Source: Mariannaea sp. PMI_226
Lineage: Eukaryota > Ascomycota > Sordariomycetes > Hypocreales > Nectriaceae
Direction: 5' to 3'
Assembly (NCBI GenBank): GCA_024336345.1
Contig: JANFOG010000001.1
Coordinates: forward strand, 2,914,001-2,978,000
DNA length: 64,000 nt
A program made the translations under genes and the position numbers. Each line of letters starts with the position of its first letter. Position 1 is the stretch's first letter. This document shows, piece by piece, positions 12,577-24,824 of this stretch. The notes below the pieces were generated by a model that was not told the DNA's origin, made no database searches, and saw nothing but the letters and a program-made list of their open reading frames with translations.

Positions 12577-14031
12577 CGATATGTAGCACAAGGTATGCAA
12601 TTGGGGCCGGGATGATAAGAGATGAAACATATAATGTGGCTTGCATGGGACAAAGCGGGCGTACGGAAACTTTTGGTAGTTGATACTACCGGTCGTGATT
12701 AGACCGAGACTTCTTGCTAGATTGCCCTGGTAGAAAAATAGAGAGGACGGAGTTGAACTCCGTCTCTGTCGCTGCTGCATTCAGATATTATATACGGCAA
12801 TGTAGAATTGGTTTGCGGCTAAGCAGCGCGAGCTTGGGGATATGGGATATGCGAGTCGCTTGAGGGGAAGCTAGCGAGGAAGCTAATGCAAAGAATTAAG
12901 AGGCCAAGCCAAAATTTGACGCGTGCCAATGGTGATGTCCGTCCTGTCGTGATGGATGCGTGAGGGAAGATGATGAGGGGCCGAGGGCCGGAGGCGGAGC
13001 GGCGACGGAGATGATGTCCCGCCCACGTCGAAGCCGAGGAGGTTACATTTATCGGAGGCTAGGTGGGATACGAGAAGAATAAGGACGGAAAACCCGATGG
13101 TCACCATAGTATAGTGGACGTGAGCGCTTACTTATGACCAAATTGGGACGCTAGATGGGAGAGAGCCTCATATTGTGGCGCCTATTCCTTCAGTTCTTGC
13201 GTGCTGTGGGGGACTGACAAATAAACTAGAAGGTCTATGAGGCAAGCTTGAAGCATCCCACTTCGGAAAACCCACTTTGGGTATCTGCCTACGTATCAAT
13301 CAATGGCATGCTTGGTCCGGAGACACACAAACACAATAGGTACTGTAACAGAGAGCAATTCAGAGAGGGAAGTGGGAGGGGAGAGGAGGGGAAGACACTG
13401 AACCCTGTCAAGATGAGCGGCTGCAATAATTAACCGGGGACGACCGGCTCATGGGAGATTGCCAGATCCCGTGTGAGCATTTCCATCGGGAATCAACTGG
13501 GATCTCAGGGTGCCTGGACGTCGATAGGCTCGATCTGCTGCTGTGAGACGCACGGGTTTGAATAATGCTGACCTGGTGGTGCTTTTTTCTCCAGGACGAG
13601 GACCTGCCCTGTTGTCACTGCAGGGCCGGATGTGGAGAAACCCAGCAGGTGCCAGCGGTGCAGAATGGTGGGCAGCTCAAGGGCCCCCAAGTCCCCTACA
13701 GTCCGCAAGTTCTGGGTGCTCTAGTGGACGTTTCCTCCCCCCTCTTCAGTGGGTGAGTGGAGCTGACGGATGCCCTAGGTCCGCCCGTTGCTTGTGTGTC
13801 GCGGCGCTTCAACTCCGTCCCGAGAAATTTCCCAGCTCTCACAGCTTTTGGCTCGCCGCAATCCATTTGCCGCTCGAAGCAAGCCTTAAGAGCCTCACGG
13901 CCTGCCCTTCCTTCTCGCCCTGCAGCATTCGCCCTGCAGAATCGTCAATTCAACTGTCTACACCCCCGCCCTTCTGATATATTGCCCCTCCTGAGCTTCC
14001 CCAAAGCGAATTGGCCTTTCAATCCCTCACA
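12577..14031. other. Intergenic region, about 1.45 kb
   Basis: No supported gene. Short frames between 13543 and 13977 overlap each other and lack motifs. The final 250 bp turn C/T-rich just before the D-lactate dehydrogenase start and are probably its promoter and leader. Confidence 0.6.
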
Positions 14032-16157
14032 ATGGCGTCCCAACAGCTGCGCGCCACAGCTCTGCGGAGATGCTTGCGAGTATCAACGCCCAGCTCCCCT
14101 CGTCTCCCCGCAGCCTTTGCTGCACGTTACTATGCTACAGAGATTGAGCCTGAGAAGCCTAGCAAGGCGGCTGTCCGTCAGGGCAGCGATACCAAGGTCG
14201 GCAGGACTTTCCAGGGCCAGGTCATGGGCAGTATCGGATCTCGATTGCGGCGAGAGCGGGAACAGCGTGCAGAGTACGAACAATGGCGCAATATGACAGA
14301 CCCTTCAAGAAATTGGATGGTGACTTTTGGTGAGTAGCAACCCTCAACCTCCTCTGAGAGCTATGAAGGGGTCCGTCGGAGAAAAAGCAAAAAAACAAAG
14401 CTGCATCTAGTGTGCGAGATTGAGAGAATGCTAACACATATCACCTTGTCCAGTTTTCCTCTCCGGTGTGGGTATTGCATATTACCTGGGCACTTTCTGG
14501 CCGAAGGAAGTCGAACCGACGTCGACCCTACCGCTTGCGAAGACCACAGAACCTAAACATAATACCAAACTCGAGAACCTGCAAGCTGCCTGGGCCGACT
14601 TTGTCAAGATTGTAGGCAAGGATAATGTTAGCACGGCTGACAATGATATTGATCATCATGCTACCTCAGAATGGTCTTCCCACCCGGCCAAGCCGGAAGA
14701 GCGATCCTTCTGTGTCGTATATCCTTCCACAACTGAGGAGGTGTCAGAGATCATGAAGGTCTGTCACCAGCGTCGCATTCCTGTAGTCGGCTACAGTGGC
14801 GGTACCAGTTTGGAGGGTCACTTCACTCCGACTCGCCAGGGTATCTCAATCGATTTCGGCCGCATGAACAGGATTATCAGCTTGCACAAGGATGACCTTG
14901 ACGTTGTTGTTCAGCCAGCCATGGGTTGGGAGGCTCTCAACGACCACCTCGGCGAGGAGGGCCTCTTCTTCCCTCCTGACCCTGGCCCCGGTGCCATGAT
15001 TGGAGGCATGATCGGAACCGGATGCAGTGGCACCAATGCGTACCGGTACGGTACCATGCGTGAGTGGGTTCTCAGTTTGACTGTTGTCATGGCCGATGGC
15101 ACCGTCATCAAGACCCGACAACGGCCGCGCAAGAGCTCTGCTGGTTACGATCTCACCAAGCTCTTTATCGGCTCCGAGGGTACTCTCGGTCTCGTCACTG
15201 AGGCTACTCTCAAGGTCACCGTCAAGCCCGAGTCTACCAGCGTCGCCGTTGCCACTTTCCCTTCGATCCGTGCCGCTGCCAGCTGCGTGGCCAAGGTCGT
15301 CGGCAAGGGTGTTCCCGTAGCCGCTGTGGAAATTCTGGACGACAACCAGATGAAGTGCATCAACCAGGCTGGCATGACTTCTCGCGCCTGGTCCGAGGCA
15401 CCCACTATCTTCTTCAAGTTTGCCGGCACGCCCGCCGGTGTAAAGGAGCAGATCGCACAGGTCCAGAGCCTAGCCAAGGCTGCCTCAAGCAAGTCATTCG
15501 AATTCGCGAAGAGCCAGGATGAGCAGGATGAGCTGTGGAGTGCCCGCAAAGAGGCCCTTTGGAGCACAATGGCCATCAAGAAGCCCGGTGACCGTGTCTG
15601 GACAGGAGATGTTGCCGTGCCAATGAGCAGGCTGCCCGACTTGATCGAGGAGACCAAGGAGGATATGGCCAAGAGCGGTCTGTTTGCTTCTATCGTCGGC
15701 CATGTCGGTGATGGAAACTTCCACAGTAAGTTCAAATCACGTTTTTACTATCTTCTGCAGATTGTAGCCTTTTTACTAACTGCCGTGTACAGCTATCCTG
15801 CTCTACAATGACGCTCAACGACACAAGGCCGAGACGGTGGTGCACCGCATGGTGAAGAAGGCCGTTGAGATGGAGGGAACTGTAACTGTAAGTCACCCTC
15901 CAGGTTGAATTCTTCTTGCGCCGAAAAGCAAGAAAGAACGACAGAGATAAAGATGCCCTGGTTACTAACCCTGTTCCTACTAGGGTGAGCACGGTGTTGG
16001 TCTCGTCAAGCGAGACTACCTAACCCACGAGCTGGGTGAGACCACAGTTGACGCCATGCGGCAAATCAAGAAGGCCTTTGATCCCCTATGCCTGTTGAAC
16101 TGTGACAAGGTGGTGCGTATGCAGAAGCCTAAGAAGGGCGAGGTGCAAGAATGGTAA
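14032..16157 (+). CDS. DLD1: D-lactate dehydrogenase (cytochrome), mitochondrial
   Basis: Four exons (14032-14329, 14454-15725, 15793-15887, 15984-16157) encode 612 residues, close to yeast Dld1 (587). The enzyme oxidises D-lactate to pyruvate with FAD and passes electrons to cytochrome c at the inner mitochondrial membrane. The N-terminus is a basic, Ser/Ala-rich presequence ending near RYYATE. A hydrophobic segment at about 100-115 (VFLSGVGIAYYLGTFW) should anchor it in the membrane. The FAD-binding domain spans roughly 185-325 with YSGGTSLEGH and GTGCSGTNAYRYGTMREW. The C-terminal oxidase domain has HVGDGNFHTILLYN and GEHGVGLVKR, the His-containing motifs of the family. All three introns have GTRAGT donors and CTAAC-type branch sites, and phases match. 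The start at 14032 has a good CACAATGGC context. It is convergent with the PHAF1-family gene. Confidence 0.95.
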
Positions 16158-16731
16158 AAACAAAAAAAAAGAAAAAAGAAAGAGAAAGAAAAAAAAAGGT
16201 CCTATCTATACCCGTGGAAGATCACTGGAGTACGAAGCGAGAAACGGAAAACGATCTGGGATCCTGACATATATCTGCGAGCGCTAGGCAAAGGGAAAGG
16301 GAGTTTTGATTTAACGGTGTAATTGCATGTGTATGATGTCAAGGATAGAAGGCGGAGAGGATTGATTCGAGGGTCATTTTAACAACAAAAGAGATACCTA
16401 CCTACTCTAACATTGGGGGCTATTTTGGACTTGGTACTGAGGGTACTTTTACGCAGCTTATTTCTGAAAATGACATCTACAATCCCATTGAACAAAAAAA
16501 GAGGCCATCTATCTCTCAGTGTGGTATGACGCAGCTGTATTAATAGTCATCAAGTTCTTGTAGACATCGTACAAGATCCTTTGTATCTAACATGTGCTAA
16601 ATATCAATCCGGTAAACTCTCTTATAACATAACCTCGCGGCTGGAAGAAGGGGGGGAAAAAAACACCCAAGTCTTCATAAACGCCAACAGAAAAACCAAT
16701 GGAACCGGCCCCTAAACTTCATCCGTGAATT
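16158..16731. other. Convergent 3' intergenic region
   Basis: This 574-bp stretch separates two tail-to-tail genes and should hold both 3' UTRs. An A/G-rich tract directly follows the D-lactate dehydrogenase stop (16158-16200). No gene is visible. Confidence 0.7.
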
Positions 16732-18341
16732 CTAAAACACCGTCACCGTATTAACGAATCCGTTCTTCAGAACCTCAAACACCATCCCTGGGAAGCCGTA
16801 AAGCGTCGTCGTCGAGTCACCATTCGCTTCAGCCCTTCGCGCGCCGCTTTCCTCCCAACCTCCGAGAAATTCGCAGCTGCTCCCAGGGCTGTCACCCCAA
16901 CCCCGGTTCAGGACCATGCCTCGTTGTCGGGGTTGGCTATCGTTGCTGGGAAAGAGCGAGGACCACGTCTCGTTCATGCGATCCTCGATTTGAGAGAACT
17001 TGGTCTCCGAGTCGGCGGGGTTAGAGGAATCCCCGGCGCGATCGAGGTAGGCTATTTCCCACCGGCAGCGACGGTGGCGGTTGAACTCATACGAGCCAGG
17101 TATGTTTCCATGTAGTACCAGCTTTGTGGCAACAAAGCGATCTGGAGAGTGGGACTTGATGCCGTTTTCAGGTACGGGCTCGCCACTCTTTGGTCCAGGC
17201 GGCGGCTGTGATGGGGGGACTCGGTTGGAAATGAGCACATCAAATCCCAGATAAAAGTAGTTGTAGAAACATTCGCCGGTAGTATTAGCTCCGATCTGAT
17301 CATCAATGGCTTCCTCATCGTCTGATGCATCAGAAGCGGTGTTCATGGAGGACTGATCCGTGTCGTGGAGGTCGTCGGATCGCCCAAGTTCAGATGCGTT
17401 TGGACGTGATCGAGTGTTGCTAGCCGTTCTCATTTTGTGGATTACCATCTTCTGGTCATTCTTTCGATAGACAGCATTGGGCGGCCCCAACTCCATAATC
17501 AACTCCTGCGGGGTGGTTTCGCCCAAATTGATCCAAAATGAGTTACTCGTCCATTTGCGAAAAAGTTGGATATGTCCACCACCATGCATCCTGATAAGAG
17601 AAATCTCATCTGGGTATACATCTTTGCCTCGAGGCAAGACTGTAGTGGACTTGATGCTTGGGAGAACTTCGGTCCAGAGCGTGGGTCGAGCTTCGGCCCA
17701 TGAGTCACCACTGAATATCGCCATCGATGTCGCGATCTGGCTTGGTGCTGATGAGAAAATTGAAACTACATCTTTATCAGGGGAGTATTCCGAAGGTGGC
17801 AGCGAGAAGTTGAAAGCAACTCCTGGATATGATAGCACATAAATTCCATTCTCTTGGCCGGCAACAGGGGGAATGAACTCGCCCGCATAAGTCGGACCAA
17901 GGAGTCGGTGGTAAATGTGTCGAAAAGTTGGACCCTTGGTAGAGTCCCCTGGAACTGGGGAAGCGGGGGCAGAGGTGCTGTTGGCAGGTTTGACGAGGTC
18001 GCGGTCTTTGAAGGTGATGTGATTTTTGGTGAAATCGGTAACCTCGATCAGACGCAAGCGCTGCTCTGGTCCATCGAATCGCAGACGGACACCGTTGGCG
18101 GGCAGTTCTATTCCTACAGGTTCAGTAACTGGGTGGTCGGGCGAATAGAGTAGCTCTAGCTTTGGAAAACGTTGGGGTTCGGCTTTGAGACGTGTCAAGA
18201 CATCGTGGAGTGAGGCGCCGAGTACTGGTAGCCTTGTTGTCAGTGCCAGGTCTTGAGTCCATGACATGACGCAGATTATGAATACTTGCCTAAAAATCCA
18301 AGCGCTCGGCCGGGATATAGTTGCCCGTTGAAGAGTGACAT
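16732..18341 (-). CDS. UPF0183/PHAF1-family protein
   Basis: Two exons on the minus strand, 18341-18290 and 18224-16732, give 514 residues. Exon 1 encodes MSLFNGQLYPGRALGFL and joins VLGASLHDVLTRL in phase, which restores the normal N-terminus of this family. The intron (18225-18289, 65 bp) is of GC-AG type with an AG|GCAAGT donor and a CTGAC branch. Family features are the YSPDHP segment, the GVRLRFDGPEQRLRLIEV block and, near the C-terminus, RFVATKLVLHGNIPGS followed by the RWEI block. Animal members (PHAF1, phagosome assembly factor 1) are linked to autophagy, where PHAF1 binds phosphoinositides with BCAS3. The fungal function is inferred from that. Two low-complexity insertions (about 100-115 and 295-335) make it longer than animal homologues. 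The frame that opens at 18267 lies inside the intron and is not the true start. Confidence 0.88.
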
Positions 18342-19595
18342 AGCGATGGTTTACTCGGCTATCGCAAGGCAGCCTCGAAGCTGTTGATGGCGGGGGTGGG
18401 GGGAGATGGAATGTTCGCCAAGCTTGAGGAAGGAATAGTGAATCAACAGCGAGATCTCAAGACCACAGGGAGATGGCGCAAGCAATCTGGAGGCTGGTGG
18501 CGCCGTAGTGTTCAGAAACAGAGGCCAGGCCCAACGATTTAGATGAAATCATGGGCATGAACGACCGTTCGAGGAGTGTTGAAGGGAAAATAGCCATGTG
18601 ACGTACTGGACCGCGGGGCCGGCCGGGTGGGCGAGGTGAGTGGGTGCTGATCGAGATGACGTAAGGCGACTGACCTAGCTTCACCGAGGGCTCACCGTGA
18701 GTTTAGATAGTGTTAGCACGTTTCTGACGAAGGTAAAGCATGGGGGCGTAATAAGGGACTTGACTTGCCCCCTTTCTTGAAAGGAAAACTTTTGCTCAGG
18801 GGTGAATTACATAGTCGGATCAGGAGATATCAACAGAGATATGTACTTTGTCCAGAATTACTCGCCATATGTACAGAGTAGTACAGAGTAGTAGGCAAGT
18901 AGGATTACTTATTACTTCGCACATGTGTGCTCCGTCGCAGACTTGTACATTGAAGACACAGCCCATTCACAGAGTACTTACAACAGCAACAACAGCAACT
19001 AAAATGGTACTAAAATACCTGGCTTGGATTAGCCTCGGCCCCTGGTCGGACCGTTCCAAACTAACTTCAGGTAACTAGCCTCAGGTTACGTCCAGCTGGC
19101 CTTAGCTTTGCGGGGGATCGCTCCTCTGGATCGCCGCCTCCAGTTACCATGTGCCTAGGTAAGTGGGAACCTGCAAAGCTGAAGCTGCAGAGGAGCGAGG
19201 CTCCCGTCCCCGTTGTCTGCCTACCTTACCTACAGTAATATGCCCATAGCTTCCAGCGACATCCTCCCCTTCTCCACCATCATCCTCAGTACAGAATTGT
19301 GTTACACGGCACGTATGTATGTAAGGTTGAGCAGCGCATCTTCATTCATCCGTCATCTGTCACATGCTCTCTGCCTTGCATCATTCAAGCTGTTGAATTC
19401 CAATTCCATTCTACCACAGCGCTCTCTCCTCCTTTACAATCTCATCCATCGTCAATTCCAATCCAGCTCCGTTCCCCTGTGAAATCGAGCTCGAGATAGT
19501 TCCCTGGCACAGTATCCACTGTCTCATACATCCTCTACTCGAGCCCTCTCGCCAGCCCCAAGTTTTTCTTGTGTACCGAAAAAGTCCATATCATT
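18342..19595. other. Divergent intergenic region between PHAF1-family and amidase genes
   Basis: About 1.25 kb separates two outward-facing starts and should hold both promoters. The 300 bp before the amidase ATG are C/T-rich on the plus strand (19250-19560). A CAGAGTA motif recurs near 18875-18890. No gene is visible. Confidence 0.6.
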
Positions 19596-21632
19596 ATGGC
19601 CCCTCCAACCGCCTTTGCTGGCTACCCTGAGCCCAAAGAGGGCCCTCACATCAAGTACAGCCGTAAAGTCGAAAAGCTCCCAATTCTCCGAGGACTTCCT
19701 TTGGTTGTCGGCGGAAATCTGTATGTAGTTTTTACTCTCTTATAATCATATTTCCATCTCAGCTCTGATAAGTGCTCTAGCGTCGCCAATGTAGGCTTTC
19801 TCCAGCAGTATTTCTGGAATGATGCCGGATTTGGTGTAATCAAGGACCTTCCGGATATCGAGGACATCCCCTACAGATTCCATGTATGGCATTTGTCGTT
19901 TCCCCAATGTTACGACACGTCCAAGGGCTAACCTGCACCAAGCCGACCGTAACCCCTCTCGGTGAAACCTCTCCTATGCTCCCCTTCGACCAAGAACTAC
20001 TCGAAAGCAAGCATGTCCGCGACGAAGCAAAGTACTATACTGTAAATGACTACCATGAAATGTACAAAACAGGTCAGGTGACGCCTCTTCAGGTTGTTGA
20101 GACTCTTCTGCCTCTCATTACCCGCAACTCAACATCCAAGAGCCTTTACCAAAACGCATGGGTCGACTCCCATGGCAAAGATCATCTTGTACTTGAGGCT
20201 GCCAGGGCCTCAACGGAGCGTTGGGCTGCCGGAAAGCAACTAGGAATCTTGGATGGAGTTCCAATTGGAGTCAAGGATGACACTGCAGTCAAAGGCTACT
20301 CGAACCATAATGGCATGGCGTATAATCCTTCTGTTCCCTTCTTTAAGGAGCAAGAAGAATCGGTTTGGCCTGTTCAAAAGCTTCAAGAAGCTGGTGCCAT
20401 TGTCATTGGCAAGAACGCAATGCACGAACTTGGGTCAGGTATGTCCCCCTTCCTAAAAACATGGCATGGAAGAGGTCCAATCTGACAAGATACTTTATTA
20501 TTAGACACGAGTGGTTGTAACGTACGCTTGTCTTTTCTAGATATTGTTGTTGAAGCGCTAACCTTTCTCCTAGGCTGCTCAGGGCACGCCCACGAATTTT
20601 CACAACAAATTGTATTACCCTGGTGGCTCGTCATCCGGTGCAGCTTCTTCGCTCTCAGTCGGTATAGTCCCTATCTGTGTTGGCAGCGATGCCGGCGGAA
20701 GCGTGCGAGTGCCAGCCTCTTTCAATGGCGTCTACGGCCTCAAGACAGGTCACCATCGGACCATGTATATGAAAGACACTTTGTGTGTGACAGCACCGCT
20801 AGCTGCCTCGGTCGCGGACCTTACCATTGCCTATCGATTTATGTCTCAACCAAACCCCGACTGTCCCATTCAAGGCCGTTTCGCCTTGTCTGTCCCCCCT
20901 GAGCCATCAGCAAAGAAGGTCATGGGCATTTACCGAGACTGGTGGAACCAGGCTGATCCCCGTGTTGCCGAGATTTGTGAGAGGGCAGTTGACTATTTTG
21001 CCAACACCTGCGGCTACGAGATTGTCGACATCTCCATTCCCTACATCCCCGAAGCGCAACTGGCCCACGGCGCTATTTGCGTCACAGAGATGGCCGAAGC
21101 TGCGCGTCGACGAACCCCTGACTGGCTTTCACTTGTAGGCGCTGCGAACAAGCTGCTTCTATCCGTTGCAGCCAAAACACCTGCTGCCGACTATCTTCGC
21201 TTCAACGGGCTTCGAGAGCTCATTATGCGCCATCTGGCATTCCTCTTCCAGAAACACCCCGGCCTGCTTATCATGGCACCAACGACTCCCATACCTGGCT
21301 GGCCTATCGTTCCTGGCGACCAAAAGTACGGGATGAGCGACACCAGCAAGTCGATCCACGCCATACAATATGTCTTCCTGGCTAACTTTACTGGAACACC
21401 TTCGGCATCGGCCCCTGTTGGCTACATTGACCCCGAACAAGGCGAGGGCAAGATTCCTGTAAGTCTGATGGCGACGGGGGAGTGGGGTAGCGAGGAACAG
21501 CTCTTGGGATGGGCCCGCGAGGCCGAAGACTACTTGCACAACGGTGTTGAGGGCGGACGCCGCCGACCAAATGACTGGCTGGATATTATGACGGCCGTGA
21601 AGGAGAGGGTAAAGGCTGAAACGGATGCGTAG
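19596..21632 (+). CDS. Amidase (amidase-signature family), five exons
   Basis: Exons 19596-19720, 19781-19883, 19943-20438, 20505-20521 and 20574-21632 encode 599 residues. The family hydrolyses amide bonds with a Ser-cisSer-Lys triad. Here these are Lys187 in GVPIGVKDD, Ser266 in the GGSSSGAAS loop and Ser290 in SDAGGSVRVPAS, with spacing as in known members. The N-terminal 80 residues (LPILRGLPLVVGGN, GFLQQYFWNDAGFG) are a fungal extension. Exon 4 is a 17-nt microexon (DTSGCN region) whose inclusion is required for the frame and for the HELGSDTSGC motif. Introns have CTAAC or CTGAC branches. The 125-nt exon 1 could use an alternative acceptor 20 nt upstream only with a frame problem, so I prefer CTCTAG. 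The natural substrate cannot be read from sequence. It could be any small amide or nitrile-derived amide. Confidence 0.88.
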
Positions 21633-21845
21633 AAGTTTGAGAGGGACATAAGGACTCTATTACATGCCTTTGTCAAGTTGCTATCATGTATTCATTGGCA
21701 ACAGGTTATCGCCAGCGGAGGACCTATTAATTGTTTTTCCTTTTAAACAATTTGATGCGCTTACAGCAAAAGGACGGTTGAAAAATTCCACGACTCTTGT
21801 TAACAAAACTGCATTATTCATGATTCGTTCCAAGTATTGATTTAA

Positions 21846-22932
21846 TTACATGAACTTAGAGGCTAAACCAGCTAGACCACCCTGCTGTCCGCCCTGGCTC
21901 TTGAAGTACATCTTCATGGCGGCCTCGGCGGCCTTCTGAACGACTGCATTCTTGCTGGTGCCGGATGATAGCTTGTCGTTGGAGGACTTGGAATCGAAAA
22001 GCTAGAGTCAGGCACCCAAGTCAGCTTCTACTTTCAGAGAAAGGAGGTGTCTAGAATCGACTAGGGTTGTATGTTGGGGGTAATTCATTACCTTGCTAGC
22101 TTCAGACATGGCCAAGCCAACAAAGGCACTCTGGTTGTTGTTGCCATTAGATTCGCCCGAGTTGAACATCTTCAGAGCTTGCATGGCAGCAGCGGGACCA
22201 AGGCTGTGCTCGTCAGCTCCATCGTCATCGTCATCGTAGGTCTTTTTGTGCTTCTTGACGTAGTCTTGAATGCTGGTATTAGTGATGAATTCCATAAAGT
22301 TCTCTCTAGCTCGTCGGTGCAAGCCTTGAGATAAGAACAAGGAGACGGGAGGCTCACCTTCCTCATCGACATCCTCGTCGCTAAGCTTGTTCTGCTTCTG
22401 GCTCACTGCTGAGAGGACGCTGCCAAAAAGATTTCGGTCACCCGAATCGCCGGCGTGCTTGTTGGCCGTCTCCTTGGCGTCGTCAAAGTCAAGGTTGCCC
22501 AAGAAGCTGGACAGGCCACCGGCAGGCTCTGGGAGTTGTTTGTTAGAACGAGTACACTCTGGAATGCAAACCAAGGGGAGAGATGGGGAGGCAGGGAGGT
22601 AGGGTTTGACTGACTGTTGGCGCCGGGTGGAGGGTAGTCGTCATTGTCATTCTGACGGCGATCGTCTATATGAGGTTGATGGTCTATTAGCTTGGAGAGA
22701 TTCCATCAGGGTACGTAGGGATAATAAACCGAGAATCATAAGTTAAGACGGGGGGTTGGTTTTGCTGCCCCATGAGAGGGCCAAGTCTACAAGTGAGACG
22801 ATATGATGATATGGCGGGGTTCAGGCGATATGCGGGGTCAGAGAGCACAGGGGAAGAATGAAGATGACGCATACCGTTGCGATCGGACCTCTCCTCGAGA
22901 AATTCCCTTCCGATCTTCACAAAGCTATCCAT
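21846..22932 (-). CDS. Beta-flanking-type small fungal protein (DUF7721-like)
   Basis: Five exons on the minus strand (22932-22875, 22665-22615, 22528-22358, 22264-22092, 22001-21846) give 202 residues. The start MDSFVKIGREFLEE and the end GGQQGGLAGLASKFM match the short acidic proteins annotated in many ascomycetes as beta-flanking protein. Other recognisable blocks are SSFLGNLDFDDAKETANKHA, the Asp-rich YDDDDDGADEH and AAAMQALKMFNSGES. The protein has no signal peptide or membrane segment and no known enzyme motif. Its function is unknown. Exon 4 starts after CATTCAAG, because the earlier AG (ACCAG) would shift the frame. The first intron (209 bp) is the longest. Stop at 21846-21848. It is convergent with the amidase, only 213 bp apart. 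Confidence 0.82.
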
Positions 22933-24824
22933 TTTTTTGCAGGCTTATTGAGAGAATGAAGCTGGGGATGTATGTAATGGGAGATGAACAGAGTAAGTGC
23001 AGAAAGAATATGCAAGCTGGGATTGCGTGGCTTGTTATAGCGGGGGAGAGGCGAGAGGGGGGGTAGAAGGGAGGGGAAGAGGAAGAGGGGGACTTCAAAT
23101 AAAGGGTCTGAAGCGTCTCGGAGTGTCTGAGACACTACGATGTACTGCGTAAGCTGAGACCAATGGCTTTTCTGCAGCCCCACGTGTTTAGGATTGGGAT
23201 GGATACCATCATGATTCCAAGATCTAGCTTAATTACGGTATACAGGGCTTTTGGTGTGCAAAGGATCCATAAGGTAAGGAGGTTAGGTGGTAGACAGGTA
23301 GCTTAGCTTTTAGGTAGTTGAGAGCTGTGTTGAGGGAACCTAGTGCTGGAGGGCCTAACAAGTGACGTCTTGAACGGCGGGCCCGCACAAGTACGCGGCG
23401 ACGTGGATCCCGCTATCATAGAGCAATAATTAGAGCGGTAGGTACCTAGTCTATTGGGTAAGGTCCGTACGTCAGTACCGGCAATCCCTCGAGCTACCTC
23501 TCAGGGTCTTTATCCCACACGCTTCTAGAAACTGAAACTATGACTATGAGAGTCTACAGATGAACAGGAAGAGGGAAACCCCAAAATTATCTGATGGATC
23601 CTTTTCGTCTCCATTCATGGCTGCTTCCTGATTTATGATAACCATCACTTGTGTCGTTGCTGTCTAGTACTCGCACATTTACGAAGAGAGTACCCAATGT
23701 TGGGTAGGTCTAAAATATTTACCTGAGCGTGTACCCCCAATGATGCTCCTTTTCCCTCCACAGCTGAAGCTCAGTCCACTGAGGGGCGCAATGCTACCCA
23801 CCCACCCACACTGACCCAAGCCTGTATAGCTGAAATCATTCACTGTCCATATCATGGATATCACTTGTGATGTGACAGATGTTTCCGAAAGAACTAGGCT
23901 TCTTTGAGACCTTGTCCTCTTGTCTCAAATACAAAATCCTCTACCATCTGTTTCGTACCTATATCTACCAAATCTGATTTAGGAGAGAGAAAACATGCAG
24001 ACAGCTGCTTGAGTGGCCAGGTTTGGCCCTGCGTCTTCCACAGCAAACCCCTCCCGTTGGAAACCACCTCTATACCCTACCTAACGTTACTACCCCGCGC
24101 CAAGCCTCAACGGCTAGACCACCGTCCGCTCAGTTCACATCTCTGAAAGGGTATGGGTCGGTAAGCCGCCCCCCTGGATCAGCTGAAGCTCCGCCGCGAG
24201 AGCCCCTCTTCTTCAGGGGTTCTGCAGATCCTCGGTCATATCCTAGGTCGTGGATCCTTAAGAACGCTGCCTTCTGCTTTGATGTTTCGCTTCTGTTAAC
24301 TGCACGTGTTGGATTGTGGCAGTGTTGAACACTTCTCCTCACAATCAATCATCGATACACCGGACGGGACGTTTATATGTGGACTTGTTCAAACTGCGTC
24401 AATTCGTGTGCGAGGCGCATTTGGGGCCTACAAGACTACTCTGCTCTGGTGCTCCTATGCCCCATCATTTCCCCAGGTATCATTGTACTCCGTGCAGCGT
24501 TTCTTTCAGGCCGCAACATCTTGGAAAGGCCAGCGCAGAACAAAAAAACAAGAAGAAGAAAAAATATAAATATGAAGAAAAGATGAAAAGGAAAGCAATA
24601 TGAAAAGAAAAGAGTCATCGCCGGCTGGGCCGCCCATGTCTCGTATATTCCCTGGTCGCCTTTCAAATGCCAGACAAGGAAACAATCATTCCCTAATAAC
24701 TCCGTGATCAAAGGCAGACACGTATCATCCACATCTAGGCTTGCCGTAAACGTGAATATGGATTCTCCATATTGTCATACAATACTCCTTGCAGATCGCA
24801 AGTTCAGTAACAAAAACACCATTC
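22933..24824. other. Intergenic region, about 1.9 kb
   Basis: It should contain the promoter of the beta-flanking-type gene on one side and the 3' UTR of wc-2 on the other. Open frames near 23904-24350 and 24306-24600 are short and overlap on several frames. An A/G-rich tract lies at 24538-24615. No gene is supported. Confidence 0.6.

Noticed and set aside
13543..13977. 144-codon plus-strand frame before the D-lactate dehydrogenase gene
   Set aside because: No motif, overlapped by other frames and adjoining the CT-rich promoter.
18226..18267. Apparent N-terminus MSWTQDLALTTRLP of the PHAF1-family protein
   Set aside because: It is intron sequence read through; the upstream exon restores the family N-terminus.
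22265..22357. Read-through extension in the beta-flanking-type gene
   Set aside because: Open frame continues through the intron by chance; donor GTGAGC, branch ACTAAT and acceptor TTCAAG fit, and the spliced product matches the family.
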